Positions 24,509 to 34,112 of a DNA stretch of 51,565 bases are shown here, piece after piece (within the stretch, counting starts at the first letter, position 1; each line of letters starts with the position of its first letter). The notes beneath the pieces were generated by a model. It saw nothing but the letters and a program-made list of their open reading frames with translations, made no database searches and was not told where the DNA came from. Location of the stretch: NCBI GenBank assembly GCA_949288715.1, contig CASELH010000012.1, forward strand, positions 1-51,565, read 5' to 3'. Made by a program: the position numbers and the translations under genes. This DNA comes from an uncultured Bacteroides sp. (GTDB lineage Bacteria > Bacteroidota > Bacteroidia > Bacteroidales > Bacteroidaceae).

Positions 24509-26299
24509 ATGAAAACAGACAAGAAAAACCTTTTGCAACGCTTTATCCTGTGGCGTGAGCAGCACATCAAGGAGAAACAATTCATTTTGTTTGTAAGCTT
24601 CTTGGTGGGCATCTTCACGGCTTTTGCGGCCTTGCTGCTAAAGGTGCTGATACATTGGATTCAGTCTATGCTGACTGACCATTTCAGCATTTCGCAAGCC
24701 AACTATCTTTATCTGGTGTATCCGGTAGTGGGTATATTCCTGACGGGACTGTTTGTGCGCTATGTAGTGAAGGACGACATCAGCCACGGGGTGACGAAGA
24801 TATTGTATGCCATCTCCAGGCGGAAGAGCCGCATTAAGCGGCATAATACGTGGTCGTCCATTATTGCCAGCTCTATAACCATCGGTTTTGGTGGGTCGGT
24901 GGGTGCAGAGGCTCCTATTGTGTTGACAGGCTCGGCCATTGGCTCTAACCTGGGCACACTGTTCAAGATGGAGAACCGCACGCTGATGCTCCTGGTGGGT
25001 TGTGGAGCGGCAGGTGCGGTGGCCGGCATCTTCAAGGCGCCCATTGCAGGGGTGGTGTTCACGCTGGAGGTGCTGATGATAGACCTTACCATGTCGTCGC
25101 TGCTGCCTTTGCTGATAAGCTCTGTTACGGCAGCCACGGTGTCTTATGTGCTTACGGGGCAGGAGGCCATGTTCCAGTTCCACATGGACCAACCATTTGA
25201 GTTGCAGCGCATTCCCTATGTCATAGTGCTGGGAGTGTTTTGCGGCTTGGTGTCTTTGTATTTTACCCGTGCCATGAACTGGGTGGAGGGCATCTTCGGC
25301 AGGTTGGCCACCCCGTTGAAGAAGCTGGCGCTGGGCGGCGTGATGCTGAGTGTGCTTATCTTCTTATTTCCTCCATTGTATGGCGAGGGCTACGACACCA
25401 TAGAACTGTTGCTGAACGGTACGAGCAATGCCGAGTGGGACACGGTGATGAACAACTCGTTCTTCTATGGGCACAGTAGTTTGCTGGGGTTGTACTTGAT
25501 GCTGATTATTCTGTTCAAGGTATTTGCCTCAAGCGCCACGAATGGGGGAGGCGGATGCGGCGGTATTTTCGCGCCTTCACTTTATCTGGGCTGCATTGCC
25601 GGCTTTGTGTTTTCACATTTCAGCAATGAGTTCGACGTGACGCCTTTTCTGCCCGAGAAGAACTTTGCCCTGATGGGCATGGCAGGGGTGATGAGCGGGG
25701 TGATGCATGCCCCCTTGACGGGTGTGTTCCTGATAGCCGAACTGACGGGCGGTTACGACCTTTTCCTGCCATTGATGATAGTGTCCGTCAGCGCCTATCT
25801 CACCATCATTGTGTTTGAGCCCCACAGCATATACTCCATGCGTCTGGCCAAGAAAGGCGAGTTGCTGACACATCATAAAGACAAGGCTGTGCTTACATTG
25901 ATGAAAATGGAGAACGTAGTGGAGACGGACTTCTCCGTGGTGCATCCTGAGATGGATTTAGGGGAATTGGTCAGAGTGATTTCCACGTCGCACCGCAATG
26001 TATTTCCGGTGACGGATAAGGACGGGACGCTGCTGGGAGTAGTCTTGCTGGACGACATCCGCAACATCATGTTCAGGCAAGAGCTGTATCATCGTTTCAC
26101 TGTGGAGAAGCTGATGACGGCCACGCCGGCCCGCCTTAACCACGAAGACAGCATGGAACAGGTGATGCAGACTTTTGATGAAACGGGTGCTTGGAACCTG
26201 CCGGTGGTGGATGCCGATGGGAAATACTTGGGCTTTGTGTCCAAGTCGAAGATATTCAATGCCTACAGGCATGTATTGGTGACTTTTTCGGAAGAATGA
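24509..26299 (+). CDS. CLC family chloride channel/antiporter with C-terminal CBS pair
   Basis: An integral membrane protein of about 596 aa. It has the multi-helix CLC core (residues ~20-430) and two CBS domains (~445-590). Core signatures are GFGGSVGAEAPIVLTGSAIG (the GxEGP-type filter region, here GAEAP), GCGAAGAVAGIFKAPIAGVV, NGGGGCGGIFAPSLYLGCIA, and GVMHAPLTGVFLIAELTGGY. The usual gating Glu (GKEGP) appears as the Glu of GAEAP. A GTG at 24485 overlaps the tsaC stop and could be used. ATG 24509, with the purine-rich AGGAGAACAGGCAG before it, is preferred. Confidence 0.92.
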   Translation: MKTDKKNLLQRFILWREQHIKEKQFILFVSFLVGIFTAFAALLLKVLIHWIQSMLTDHFSISQANYLYLVYPVVGIFLTGLFVRYVVKDDISHGVTKILYAISRRKSRIKRHNTWSSIIASSITIGFGGSVGAEAPIVLTGSAIGSNLGTLFKMENRTLMLLVGCGAAGAVAGIFKAPIAGVVFTLEVLMIDLTMSSLLPLLISSVTAATVSYVLTGQEAMFQFHMDQPFELQRIPYVIVLGVFCGLVSLYFTRAMNWVEGIFGRLATPLKKLALGGVMLSVLIFLFPPLYGEGYDTIELLLNGTSNAEWDTVMNNSFFYGHSSLLGLYLMLIILFKVFASSATNGGGGCGGIFAPSLYLGCIAGFVFSHFSNEFDVTPFLPEKNFALMGMAGVMSGVMHAPLTGVFLIAELTGGYDLFLPLMIVSVSAYLTIIVFEPHSIYSMRLAKKGELLTHHKDKAVLTLMKMENVVETDFSVVHPEMDLGELVRVISTSHRNVFPVTDKDGTLLGVVLLDDIRNIMFRQELYHRFTVEKLMTATPARLNHEDSMEQVMQTFDETGAWNLPVVDADGKYLGFVSKSKIFNAYRHVLVTFSEE

Positions 26300-26306
26300 T
26301 TGCAGT

Positions 26307-27272
26307 ATGAAGAAAGAAGATTTGAGAATCGTTTACATGGGTACGCCCGAGTTTGCCGTAGAGTCTTTGCGGTGCCTGGTAGAGGGCGGTTATAATGTAG
26401 TGGGAGTGATAACCATGCCCGACAAACCGGCAGGGCGTGGACACAAGATACAATATTCTCCCGTCAAGCAATATGCTTTGGAGCAGGGATTGCCTTTGCT
26501 TCAGCCTGAGAAGCTGAAGGATGAGGCTTTCCTGGAGGCCTTGCGTGCATGGAAGGCCGATTTGCAGATTGTGGTGGCCTTCCGCATGCTTCCCGAGGTG
26601 GTATGGAACATGCCCCGCTTGGGCACCTTCAACCTGCATGCTTCCCTGCTGCCGCAATATCGCGGAGCAGCGCCTATCAATTGGGCTGTCATCAATGGGG
26701 AAACAGAGACGGGCATTACTACCTTTTTCCTGAAACATGAGATAGATACCGGCGAAGTAATACAGCAGGTGCGCGTGCCCATTGCCGATACAGACAACGT
26801 GGGCATGGTGCACGACAAACTGATGGTGCTGGGAGGCAAACTGGTGGTGGAAACCGTAGACGCCATTCTGGACGGCACAGTGCACAGCATCCCGCAGGAG
26901 GATATGGCAGAGGGCGAACTGCGCCCGGCACCTAAGATTTTCAAGGATACTTGCCGCATCAATTGGAACCGCCCCGTGAAGAAGGTCTATGACTTTGTGC
27001 GCGGTCTTTCTCCTTATCCGGCAGCATGGACAGAACTTGTGCAACCCGATGGCAACAAACTGGTGCTGAAAATCTTTGAGACAGAAAAGATAAAGACTTT
27101 TCCCGGCTGCCCGGCGGGTACGTTGCAGACTGACGGCAAGACTTACCTGCGCATTGCCGCTACTGACGGCTGGGTGGGCATCCGCGCCTTGCAATTGCCC
27201 GGAAAGAAGCGCTTGAAGACTGACGAACTGTTGCGTGGTTACCACGTGTCGAACGACTTTAAAGTGGAATAA
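26307..27272 (+). CDS. fmt: Methionyl-tRNA formyltransferase
   Basis: Formylates initiator Met-tRNA using 10-formyl-tetrahydrofolate. The 321-aa length is usual. The N-terminal Rossmann part starts RIVYMGTPEFAVESLRCLVE. The catalytic core is GTFNLHASLLPQYRGAAPIN, carrying the family's N-H-S-L-L-P signature, followed by TFFLKHEIDTGEVI with the catalytic Asp. The C-terminal OB-like domain begins near residue 210 (INWNRPVKKVYDFVRGLSPY). It lies 7 bases after the CLC gene and 32 before rpe, in a housekeeping run typical of Bacteroidales. Confidence 0.97.
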   Translation: MKKEDLRIVYMGTPEFAVESLRCLVEGGYNVVGVITMPDKPAGRGHKIQYSPVKQYALEQGLPLLQPEKLKDEAFLEALRAWKADLQIVVAFRMLPEVVWNMPRLGTFNLHASLLPQYRGAAPINWAVINGETETGITTFFLKHEIDTGEVIQQVRVPIADTDNVGMVHDKLMVLGGKLVVETVDAILDGTVHSIPQEDMAEGELRPAPKIFKDTCRINWNRPVKKVYDFVRGLSPYPAAWTELVQPDGNKLVLKIFETEKIKTFPGCPAGTLQTDGKTYLRIAATDGWVGIRALQLPGKKRLKTDELLRGYHVSNDFKVE

Positions 27273-27304
27273 AAAGAGCCGATAACCTTATACATACTAA
27301 CATT

Positions 27305-27955
27305 ATGAAACCCATAGTTTCCCCTTCTATCTTGTCTGCCGATTTCAGTAACCTGGGGCACGACATTGACATGTTGAACCAAAGTGAAGCAGACTGGCTG
27401 CACATCGACATTATGGACGGTGTATTTGTGCCCAACATTTCCTTTGGCTTTCCCGTGCTGAAGCATGTCAGCAGGCTGGCGCAAAAGCCTCTGGACGTGC
27501 ACCTGATGATAGTGCAGCCCGAAAAGTTCATCCCCGAGGTGCAGGCTCTTGGGGCTTACATCATGAATGTGCATTACGAGGCCTGCCCGCATCTGCACCG
27601 GGTAGTGCAGCAAATACGTGAAGCGGGCATGCTCCCTGCCGTGACCATTAACCCCGCCACTCCGGTGTCGTTGCTGAAAGACATTGTCTGTGACGTCTAC
27701 ATGGTGCTGATTATGGGGGTAAATCCCGGATTCGGCGGGCAAAAGTTCATCGGCCACACGGTGGAGAAAGTGCGCGAACTAAAAGACTTGTTGCTGCAGA
27801 CAGGCTCGCAGGCATTGATTGAAGTGGACGGCGGGGTGAACCTTGATACCGGTGCCCGGCTGGTAGAAGCGGGTGCCGACGTGCTGGTGGCAGGAAACGC
27901 CGTTTTTAAGTCGCAAAACCCGCTTGAGATGATTCGCGCGTTGAAGAACCTGTAA
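27305..27955 (+). CDS. rpe: Ribulose-phosphate 3-epimerase
   Basis: A TIM-barrel enzyme of 216 aa that interconverts ribulose-5-P and xylulose-5-P in the pentose phosphate pathway. Motifs are SPSILSADFSNLGHDI at the start, WLHIDIMDGVFVPNISFG with metal and catalytic residues, LDVHLMIVQPE, MGVNPGFGGQKFI, and the phosphate-binding EVDGGVN with VAGNAVF near the end. It is followed after 12 bases by comEC. Confidence 0.97.
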   Translation: MKPIVSPSILSADFSNLGHDIDMLNQSEADWLHIDIMDGVFVPNISFGFPVLKHVSRLAQKPLDVHLMIVQPEKFIPEVQALGAYIMNVHYEACPHLHRVVQQIREAGMLPAVTINPATPVSLLKDIVCDVYMVLIMGVNPGFGGQKFIGHTVEKVRELKDLLLQTGSQALIEVDGGVNLDTGARLVEAGADVLVAGNAVFKSQNPLEMIRALKNL

Positions 27956-27967
27956 ACAAGAGAGAAA

Positions 27968-30058
27968 TTGTCTGCCGTCGGCTTACAGCGTTACCCGTTT
28001 TTGCGGCTGTTGATTCCGCTGGTCGGGGGCATCTTGTGCGGGGATGCCTTTCCGTATGCATTGCCGTCGTGGTTGCTTTATGCGGGTGGCGGCGTGCTCT
28101 TGGCCTTGCTTGTGGCTTGCCACTGCCGGCGTTGGGGATACGCGTATGGCGCAACGGCCTTTTTGTTTTTGGCTGGGTTGGGCTATGCGCTGACTTCTTG
28201 GGAGTGGAGGCAGACCGATTATGACTTCCCGGGCGAACCTGCCGTGTACAAAGTGCGCATCGTGGAGAAGCCCGAGCCGAAAGAGCGCAGCATCCTGTGC
28301 CGTTCCGTTCTGCTGGAGGCTTGCGTGGCAGATTCTGTCCAGCCTGAAAAAGGCACCCCGTTGTTCTTGCTGTATTTCCCGAAAGATTCCGTTGCAGCCA
28401 CGCTGAGGCGGGGCGATGAGTTGCTGGTGCATGCCACGCTGGCCCCGCCTATGAACAATGGCAATCCCGATGAATTCGATTATGTCCGTTTCCTGCGCCG
28501 GCGGGGTGGCAGCGGCACGGCCTATGTGCCCGCAGGCCATTGGCAAGTGGTGGGGCATGACAGCGTGCGCACCTGGAAACAGGCCGCCTTGGATTGCCGG
28601 GACGAGGTAGTGGGGCTGTACCGCCGTTTAGGTTTCAAGGGCGATGAGTTGGCCGTGCTGTCGGCACTTACCGTGGGCGACCAAGACGAGCTGAGCGACG
28701 ACATTGTGGAGACTTATTCCGTGTCTGGCGCCAGCCATGTACTGGCATTGTCAGGCCTGCACATAGGCTTCTTGTATGCTTTATTCTGGTTTCTTTTCAG
28801 CTTGGCCTGGCGGCACTGCCGTTGGTTGAAGTTTTGGCTGGTGGCGCTCATCGTGGTGCTGCTGTGGGTCTTTGCGTTTATCACGGGGCTGTCGTCTTCC
28901 GTGGTGCGCTCGGTCACGATGTTCTCGCTGCTGGCCTTGTCGGGCTTGCAGTTGGAGAAGCTGCTTACGCTGAACACGTTGGCCGCCACGGCTTTCCTGA
29001 TGCTGCTGTGGCATCCGTTTTGGCTGTTCGATGTAGGCTTTCAGTTGTCTTTTCTGGCCGTGGTGGCCATTGTGCTGATTCAGCCCAGGCTGTATGCGCT
29101 GTGGAAGGTGGACAACCGCGTGCTGCGCTACGTGTGGGGACTGGCCACGGTTTCGGTATCTGCCCAACTGGCCACGGCGCCGCTGGTGCTGCTCTATTTC
29201 TCGCGTTTCTCCACTCACTTCCTGCTGACCAATTTGTGGGTGGTCCCGGTCAGCTCGCTGCTGATGTATGCGGCGGTGGTGTTGCTGGCGCTGACGCCTC
29301 TTCCTGCCGTGCAGCAGTTGTTTGCCGCCGGCGTGGAGCGGTTGGTATGGCTTCAGAACAGGGTCTTGCAGCTGATAGAAGATTTCCCTTATTCCTCTAT
29401 CGACAATGTGTGGGTGGATAAGTGGGAAGCCTTGCTGTTCTACGTGCTGATAGGAGCAGTGTGCGCGATGTATGTGAAGCACACGGCTCACAGCGTGTTT
29501 TGCGCTTTGTCCGTGCTGCTCGTGCTGGTGTCGTGGCATGCCATCGACGTATGGCAGGCAGCCCCGCAGCGCAGCCTGTATTTCTATAATGTGCGCGGCT
29601 GTCCGGCCGTGCATTGCCTGGCGGAGGGCAGCCGTTCGTGGTTGGTGTGTGCCGACAGCGTCCCCGATGTGTCCCGGCTGGAGCGCTCGCTGTCGCCCTA
29701 CTGGAATCACCTGCGGCTGGAAGCCCCACGGGTGGTATGTGGGGAGCAGCCGGATGGCCCCGTGTCGCTGTGCAACGGCGTGGCCACCTATGCCGGCAAG
29801 CGCGTCTGCTTCCTGCGCGACCATCGCTGGCGAGGGTTGGAGACCGACAGCCCGCCTTTGCCCGTAGACTACCTCTATGTGTGCCGCGGCTATAAGGGGG
29901 ACATTGCGGAGCTTACTTCTTTGTTTTCCATCAAGGCGGTGGTGTTCGAGCCCTCTTATTCCAGGTATTACCGCGACCTCATCATCCGTGACTGCATCCG
30001 GTTGGGCATTCCTTATTGGGAGCCCGACGTGCGGGGAGGGCTGCGCGTGTCGCTGTGA
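27968..30058 (+). CDS. comEC: ComEC/Rec2 family competence membrane protein
   Basis: A polytopic inner-membrane protein of about 696 aa, related to the DNA-uptake channel ComEC. The N-terminal DUF4131-like part has three helices and a soluble OB-type region. The core Competence domain shows SGASHVLALSGLHIGFLYAL (about residues 255-274), followed by many helices. The last ~170 residues are soluble, but no clear metallo-beta-lactamase HxHxDH motif is seen. No ATG suits the start. TTG 27968, after AAGAGAGAAA, is the likely start. A small hairpin (30117-30148) lies after the gene. Confidence 0.88.
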   Translation: MSAVGLQRYPFLRLLIPLVGGILCGDAFPYALPSWLLYAGGGVLLALLVACHCRRWGYAYGATAFLFLAGLGYALTSWEWRQTDYDFPGEPAVYKVRIVEKPEPKERSILCRSVLLEACVADSVQPEKGTPLFLLYFPKDSVAATLRRGDELLVHATLAPPMNNGNPDEFDYVRFLRRRGGSGTAYVPAGHWQVVGHDSVRTWKQAALDCRDEVVGLYRRLGFKGDELAVLSALTVGDQDELSDDIVETYSVSGASHVLALSGLHIGFLYALFWFLFSLAWRHCRWLKFWLVALIVVLLWVFAFITGLSSSVVRSVTMFSLLALSGLQLEKLLTLNTLAATAFLMLLWHPFWLFDVGFQLSFLAVVAIVLIQPRLYALWKVDNRVLRYVWGLATVSVSAQLATAPLVLLYFSRFSTHFLLTNLWVVPVSSLLMYAAVVLLALTPLPAVQQLFAAGVERLVWLQNRVLQLIEDFPYSSIDNVWVDKWEALLFYVLIGAVCAMYVKHTAHSVFCALSVLLVLVSWHAIDVWQAAPQRSLYFYNVRGCPAVHCLAEGSRSWLVCADSVPDVSRLERSLSPYWNHLRLEAPRVVCGEQPDGPVSLCNGVATYAGKRVCFLRDHRWRGLETDSPPLPVDYLYVCRGYKGDIAELTSLFSIKAVVFEPSYSRYYRDLIIRDCIRLGIPYWEPDVRGGLRVSL

Positions 30059-30116
30059 CGGGGTGGGGGTGTAGAGGTTTTTCATGCCTGACGGGGTCTT
30101 TCCTTCACCGGTCTTC

Positions 30117-30148
30117 CTTCGCTCCATAGGGTCGAACGTGGAGCGAAG
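30117..30148. terminator. Hairpin downstream of comEC
   Basis: CTTCGCTCCA (30117-30126) pairs exactly with TGGAGCGAAG (30139-30148). There is no strong T-run, so termination is possible but not certain. Confidence 0.45.
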
Positions 30149-30246
30149 CAGTACCGACTTTGGTACGAATGAGGTACGAAGCAGGTAGGGTGGGGACTTT
30201 TGTGCACAATCTGGGGCAAAAGAGGAGCGGGATGCTAAATTTTTGT

Positions 30247-30254
30247 TACTTTTG
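30247..30254 (+). promoter_or_regulatory. -7 element of the DHH phosphoesterase gene
   Basis: TACTTTTG fits TAnnTTTG, 44 bases before ATG 30298. It makes the in-frame upstream start at 30160 unlikely. Confidence 0.6.
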
Positions 30255-30297
30255 CGCCCTAAAAGCATTTGCTGAAATTAGCGCAGTATTATTCATC

Positions 30298-31335
30298 ATG
30301 TTAAGCAAAGTAATCAAACAGGCCTCCATAGACCACTTCCACAAGTGGCTTGAGCGGGGCGAGAAGTTCGTCATTGTTTCCCACGTATCGCCCGACGGCG
30401 ATGCCATAGGCTCTTCGCTGGGCTTATGGCACTTCCTGTGCTCGCAGGGCAAGACGGCCAACGTCGTTGTACCCAATGCCTTTCCCGACTTCCTGAAGTG
30501 GATGCCCGGCAGCAAGGACATCCTGCTGTATGACCGCTACCGGGAGTTTGCCAACAAGCTTATTGCCGAGGCCGACGTGATTTGTTGCCTGGACTTCAAC
30601 GCCATCCACCGCATCGATGCCGTGGGGCCGGCCGTGCTGGCTTCGCCTGCGCGGAAGGTGTTGATAGACCACCATCTGCACCCCGAGGATTTTTGCCGGA
30701 TTGTCATCTCCCATCCGGAGATTTCGTCTACCTCAGAGCTGGTGTTCCGCCTCATCTGCCGGCTGGGCTACTTCGGCGAAATCACCAAGGAGGGGGCCGA
30801 GTGCATCTACACAGGCATGATGACCGACACGGGGGGCTTTACCTACAACTCGAATAATCGCGAGATATACTTCATCATCAGCGAACTGCTCACCAAGGGC
30901 ATCGACAAGGATGCCATCTACCGCAAAGTGTACAACACCTATTCCGAGAGCCGCCTGCGCCTGATGGGGTATGTGCTGACGCAGATGAAGGTATATGACG
31001 GATACAACGCTGCCATGATTTCGCTTACCAAGAACGAGCAGGGCCGCTTCAGCTACATCCGTGGCGATAGCGAGGGGTTTGTCAATATCCCGCTGTCGAT
31101 AAAAAACGTAGTGCTGTCCTGCTTCCTCCGCGAGGACACGGAGAAGCCGATGATAAAGATTTCGCTGCGCTCGGTGGGCACCTTCCCCTGCAACAAGCTG
31201 GCCGCTGAGTTCTTCAATGGCGGAGGGCATCTTAATGCCTCGGGCGGAGAGTTTTATGGCACCATGGACGAGGCACGCAAGGTGTGGGAGCAGGCTTTGG
31301 AGAAATACAAACCCTTGCTCACCGCCAAGGAATAG
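30298..31335 (+). CDS. DHH/DHHA1 family phosphoesterase (NrnA-like)
   Basis: A 345-aa cytoplasmic phosphoesterase. The DHH domain shows IVSHVSPDGDAIGSSLGLWH (motif I), ICCLDFNAIHRID (motif II), VLIDHHLHPEDF (the DHH motif) and GMMTDTGGFTYNS (motif IV). The C-terminal DHHA1 domain ends with the substrate-binding FNGGGHLNASGG. Relatives degrade nanoRNA, pAp or cyclic dinucleotides. Which one applies cannot be read here. It has its own promoter and lies between comEC and the DUF4827 gene. Confidence 0.93.
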   Translation: MLSKVIKQASIDHFHKWLERGEKFVIVSHVSPDGDAIGSSLGLWHFLCSQGKTANVVVPNAFPDFLKWMPGSKDILLYDRYREFANKLIAEADVICCLDFNAIHRIDAVGPAVLASPARKVLIDHHLHPEDFCRIVISHPEISSTSELVFRLICRLGYFGEITKEGAECIYTGMMTDTGGFTYNSNNREIYFIISELLTKGIDKDAIYRKVYNTYSESRLRLMGYVLTQMKVYDGYNAAMISLTKNEQGRFSYIRGDSEGFVNIPLSIKNVVLSCFLREDTEKPMIKISLRSVGTFPCNKLAAEFFNGGGHLNASGGEFYGTMDEARKVWEQALEKYKPLLTAKE

Positions 31336-31409
31336 GCGGAAATGCGGGGCGGAAAGGTTAAAAGATGAGAACTTTCGACCTGCGGATGTGTACTTAGGCA
31401 GAAATACAG

Positions 31410-31417
31410 TACTTTTG
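31410..31417 (+). promoter_or_regulatory. -7 element of the DUF4827 lipoprotein gene
   Basis: TACTTTTG fits TAnnTTTG, 23 bases before ATG 31440, so the transcript leader would be short. Confidence 0.6.
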
Positions 31418-31439
31418 CAAAGCATTCAAAATACCTGTT

Positions 31440-32063
31440 ATGAAGAAACTGATATACCTCTTTCTGGCGTTGTTTGCCTTTGGCATAGGCTTCCAGGCAT
31501 GCGATGATACCAAGACTTATGCCGAGATGCTGGACGATGAAGACGATGCCATTGCCGACTTCATACGCGACAGCAGCATCACGGTGATTTCACAAAGCGA
31601 ATTCTACGAGAACGACTCGATGACCGATGTGTCCAAAAACGAGTTCGTGCAGTTGGCCAGCGGCGTGTATATGCAGATTGTGGACAAAGGCGTGGAGGAC
31701 AAGGCCGACACGGTGAAGAACAACGATATCGTGCTGGTGCGCTTCTCTGAATTCTGCATGCTGGAGGAGGACGACCGCGGCTGGAAAGGCATCACTTACT
31801 CCAATCTGAACATTCCCTACATTGTAGATGAATTCCGCTATGTGGTGACTTCTTCCTCCATAGCGGGCATCTTTACGGGCGGATACTACATGCAGTCCAC
31901 CACGTCGGGCGGCTCGGCCGTGCCCGCGGGCTGGCTGGTGCCGCTGGAGTACGTGCGCGACCGTGCGCATGTCAAGCTGATAGTCCCCTCGAAGATGGGC
32001 ACTACCTACGCCCTTTCCAGCGTAGTTCCTTTCTATTACGACATCAAGTACCAAATCTATTAA
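31440..32063 (+). CDS. DUF4827 family lipoprotein, FKBP-like
   Basis: A 207-aa predicted lipoprotein. The signal ends in GIGFQAC with Cys21, followed by the conserved DDTKTYAEMLDDEDDAI acidic head. The C-terminal part (about 70-207) has the strand pattern of FKBP-type peptidyl-prolyl isomerases, such as VPAGWLVPLEYVRD and AHVKLIVPSKMG. Catalytic activity is not established for the family. It ends 4 bases before glmM, a pairing I recognise from Bacteroidales housekeeping clusters. Confidence 0.85.
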   Translation: MKKLIYLFLALFAFGIGFQACDDTKTYAEMLDDEDDAIADFIRDSSITVISQSEFYENDSMTDVSKNEFVQLASGVYMQIVDKGVEDKADTVKNNDIVLVRFSEFCMLEEDDRGWKGITYSNLNIPYIVDEFRYVVTSSSIAGIFTGGYYMQSTTSGGSAVPAGWLVPLEYVRDRAHVKLIVPSKMGTTYALSSVVPFYYDIKYQIY

Positions 32064-32067
32064 CTCT

Positions 32068-33462
32068 ATGACGCTTATTAAATCTATTTCCGGCATCCGT
32101 GGCACTATAGGCGGACGGGCCGGCGAGGGGCTGAATCCGCTCGACATTGTGAAGTTTACATCTGCTTACGCAACGTTAATCCGTAAGACCTGTACGGTAA
32201 AAAGCAATAAAATCGTGGTGGGGCGCGATGCACGCCTTTCCGGCGAAATGGTGAAAAACGTGGTAGTGGGCACCCTGATGGGCATGGGCTGGGATGTGGT
32301 GGACATCGACCTGGCCTCTACGCCTACCACCGAGCTGGCGGTGACTATGGAAGGCGCCAGCGGCGGCATCATCCTTACAGCCTCGCACAACCCCAAGCAG
32401 TGGAATGCCTTGAAGCTGCTCAACGAAAAAGGCGAGTTCCTCAATAAAGAGGAGGGCAACGAGGTATTGCGCATCGCTGAGGCCGAAGACTTCGACTTTG
32501 CCGATGTAGACCACTTGGGCTCTTATCGTAAAGACCTTACTTATAACCAAAAGCATATAGACAGCGTGCTGGCGCTTGACCTGGTGGACGTGGAAGCCAT
32601 CCGCAAGGCTGGCTTCAAGGTAGCCATCGATTGCGTCAACTCAGTAGGCGGCATCATCTTGCCGCAGTTGCTGGAGGCGCTGGGCGTTGAGCATGTGGAA
32701 AAGCTGTATTGCGAGCCTACCGGCAACTTCCAGCATAACCCTGAGCCTTTGGAGAAGAACCTGGGCGACATTATGGCGCTGATGAAGAAGGGCGGTTGCG
32801 ACGTGGCTTTTGTGGTAGACCCCGATGTGGACCGCCTGGCCATGATTTGCGAAGACGGCCGCATGTATGGTGAAGAATACACGCTGGTCACAGTGGCCGA
32901 CTATGTGCTGAAGCATACCCCGGGCAGCACGGTCTCCAACCTCAGCTCTACGCGCGCCTTGCGCGATGTGACCCGCAGCTATGGCCAGCAATATTATGCC
33001 TCGGCTGTAGGCGAGGTAAATGTCACGACCAAGATGAAAGAAGTGGGCGCCGTCATTGGCGGCGAGGGCAACGGCGGTGTCATTTATCCTGCCAGCCATT
33101 ATGGCCGCGATGCCTTGGTGGGCATTGCCCTTTTCTTGAGCCACCTGGCACACGAAGGCAAGAAGGTGAGCGAGTTGCGCGCCTCTTATCCTGCTTATTT
33201 CATGGCAAAGAACCGCATCGACCTGACCCCGGACACAGACGTGGACGCCATTCTTGCTAAGGTGAAAGAGTTGTATAAGAATGAGGAAATCAATGATGTG
33301 GATGGCGTGAAAATAGATTTTCCCGACAAGTGGGTACACCTGCGCAAGAGCAATACGGAGCCCATCATCCGCGTGTATAGCGAGGCCCATACGCAGGAAG
33401 AAGCCGAACAGATAGGCCGGCAGGTGATGCAGGTTGTTCAAGAGCTTTCAATGCATAATTGA
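32068..33462 (+). CDS. glmM: Phosphoglucosamine mutase / phosphohexomutase
   Basis: An alpha-D-phosphohexomutase of 464 aa. The catalytic phosphoserine is Ser106 in TASHNPKQW. The metal loop is DPDVDR (251-256), the sugar-binding loop GGEGNGG (331-337), and the C-terminal phosphate loop RKSNTEPIIRVYSEA. The GEGNGG loop is the form shared with archaeal GlmM/PMM enzymes rather than the GEQSGH of E. coli GlmM. Phosphomannomutase activity is therefore a fair alternative. GlmM would feed UDP-GlcNAc synthesis. A hairpin after the gene (about 33470-33530) probably terminates it. Confidence 0.82.
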   Translation: MTLIKSISGIRGTIGGRAGEGLNPLDIVKFTSAYATLIRKTCTVKSNKIVVGRDARLSGEMVKNVVVGTLMGMGWDVVDIDLASTPTTELAVTMEGASGGIILTASHNPKQWNALKLLNEKGEFLNKEEGNEVLRIAEAEDFDFADVDHLGSYRKDLTYNQKHIDSVLALDLVDVEAIRKAGFKVAIDCVNSVGGIILPQLLEALGVEHVEKLYCEPTGNFQHNPEPLEKNLGDIMALMKKGGCDVAFVVDPDVDRLAMICEDGRMYGEEYTLVTVADYVLKHTPGSTVSNLSSTRALRDVTRSYGQQYYASAVGEVNVTTKMKEVGAVIGGEGNGGVIYPASHYGRDALVGIALFLSHLAHEGKKVSELRASYPAYFMAKNRIDLTPDTDVDAILAKVKELYKNEEINDVDGVKIDFPDKWVHLRKSNTEPIIRVYSEAHTQEEAEQIGRQVMQVVQELSMHN

Positions 33463-33467
33463 TTATA

Positions 33468-33532
33468 AATGATTAGTGGTTAATGATGAGGATAGCTTGA
33501 TGGCTGACCCTAAGCATTAACCACTAATCACT
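33468..33532. terminator. Hairpin between glmM and the convergent Nudix gene
   Basis: TGATTAGTGGTTAATG (about 33470-33485) pairs with CATTAACCACTAATCA (about 33516-33531), a 16-base stem. It lies between convergent genes and could work in both directions. Confidence 0.65.
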
Positions 33533-33541
33533 AATAGCTCA

Positions 33542-34066
33542 TCACTGATTGAGGATGCGCTGGCGCAATGCCTCTACACGCTCTATCTCTCCTTCAAAGT
33601 TGGGGGTAAAGATTCCCTTTCCCAAGTTTTCCTTTATTTCTTCTGTGGTCCAAAAGCGTCCTCCGTCCAGTTCGTCAGAAGGGTGGATGTCGCCGTCGTA
33701 CGTGGTGGCGTGCACAAAGACCAGTTCACGCTCGCGCACGGAATCAAATACGTAGTGCGTCAGCCTTTCGGCAGTAAAGTCGGTAATACCCAGCTCTTCG
33801 CGTACCTCACGCCTGAGGGCCTGTTCTACGCTTTCTCCCAAGTCCACATGGCCGCCTACGGCGGTATCCCATCGGTTGGGTTGTATGTCTTTCCATGCCG
33901 GGCGTTTCTGCAAGTACAGTTGTCTTTGCGAGTTGAATACATGCAGGTGCACCACCGGGTGCAGCAGGCGGCTTCCGTTGTGGCATTCGCCACGGGTGGC
34001 GGCGCCGGTGATGTTTCCTTCCTCATCTACCACGGGAAACATCTCTTGGTTATTATCTTGATTCAT
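33542..34066 (-). CDS. Nudix hydrolase
   Basis: A 174-aa pyrophosphatase. The Nudix box is complete at residues 72-94: G72, E78, then REVREELGI with Glu87, Glu90 and Glu91. The N-terminal part (FPVVDEEGNITGAATRGECH) and the later HPVVHLHVFNSQRQLYLQKR resemble the isopentenyl-diphosphate isomerase-like YfcD subgroup. The substrate is uncertain. It lies 46 bases after queA on the same strand, so cotranscription is possible. Confidence 0.92.
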   Translation of the reverse strand: MNQDNNQEMFPVVDEEGNITGAATRGECHNGSRLLHPVVHLHVFNSQRQLYLQKRPAWKDIQPNRWDTAVGGHVDLGESVEQALRREVREELGITDFTAERLTHYVFDSVRERELVFVHATTYDGDIHPSDELDGGRFWTTEEIKENLGKGIFTPNFEGEIERVEALRQRILNQ

Positions 34067-34112
34067 GTCTTTTTATTGAAATGTGTTGATGTCTTGCAGG
34101 GCAAGGCCTTGC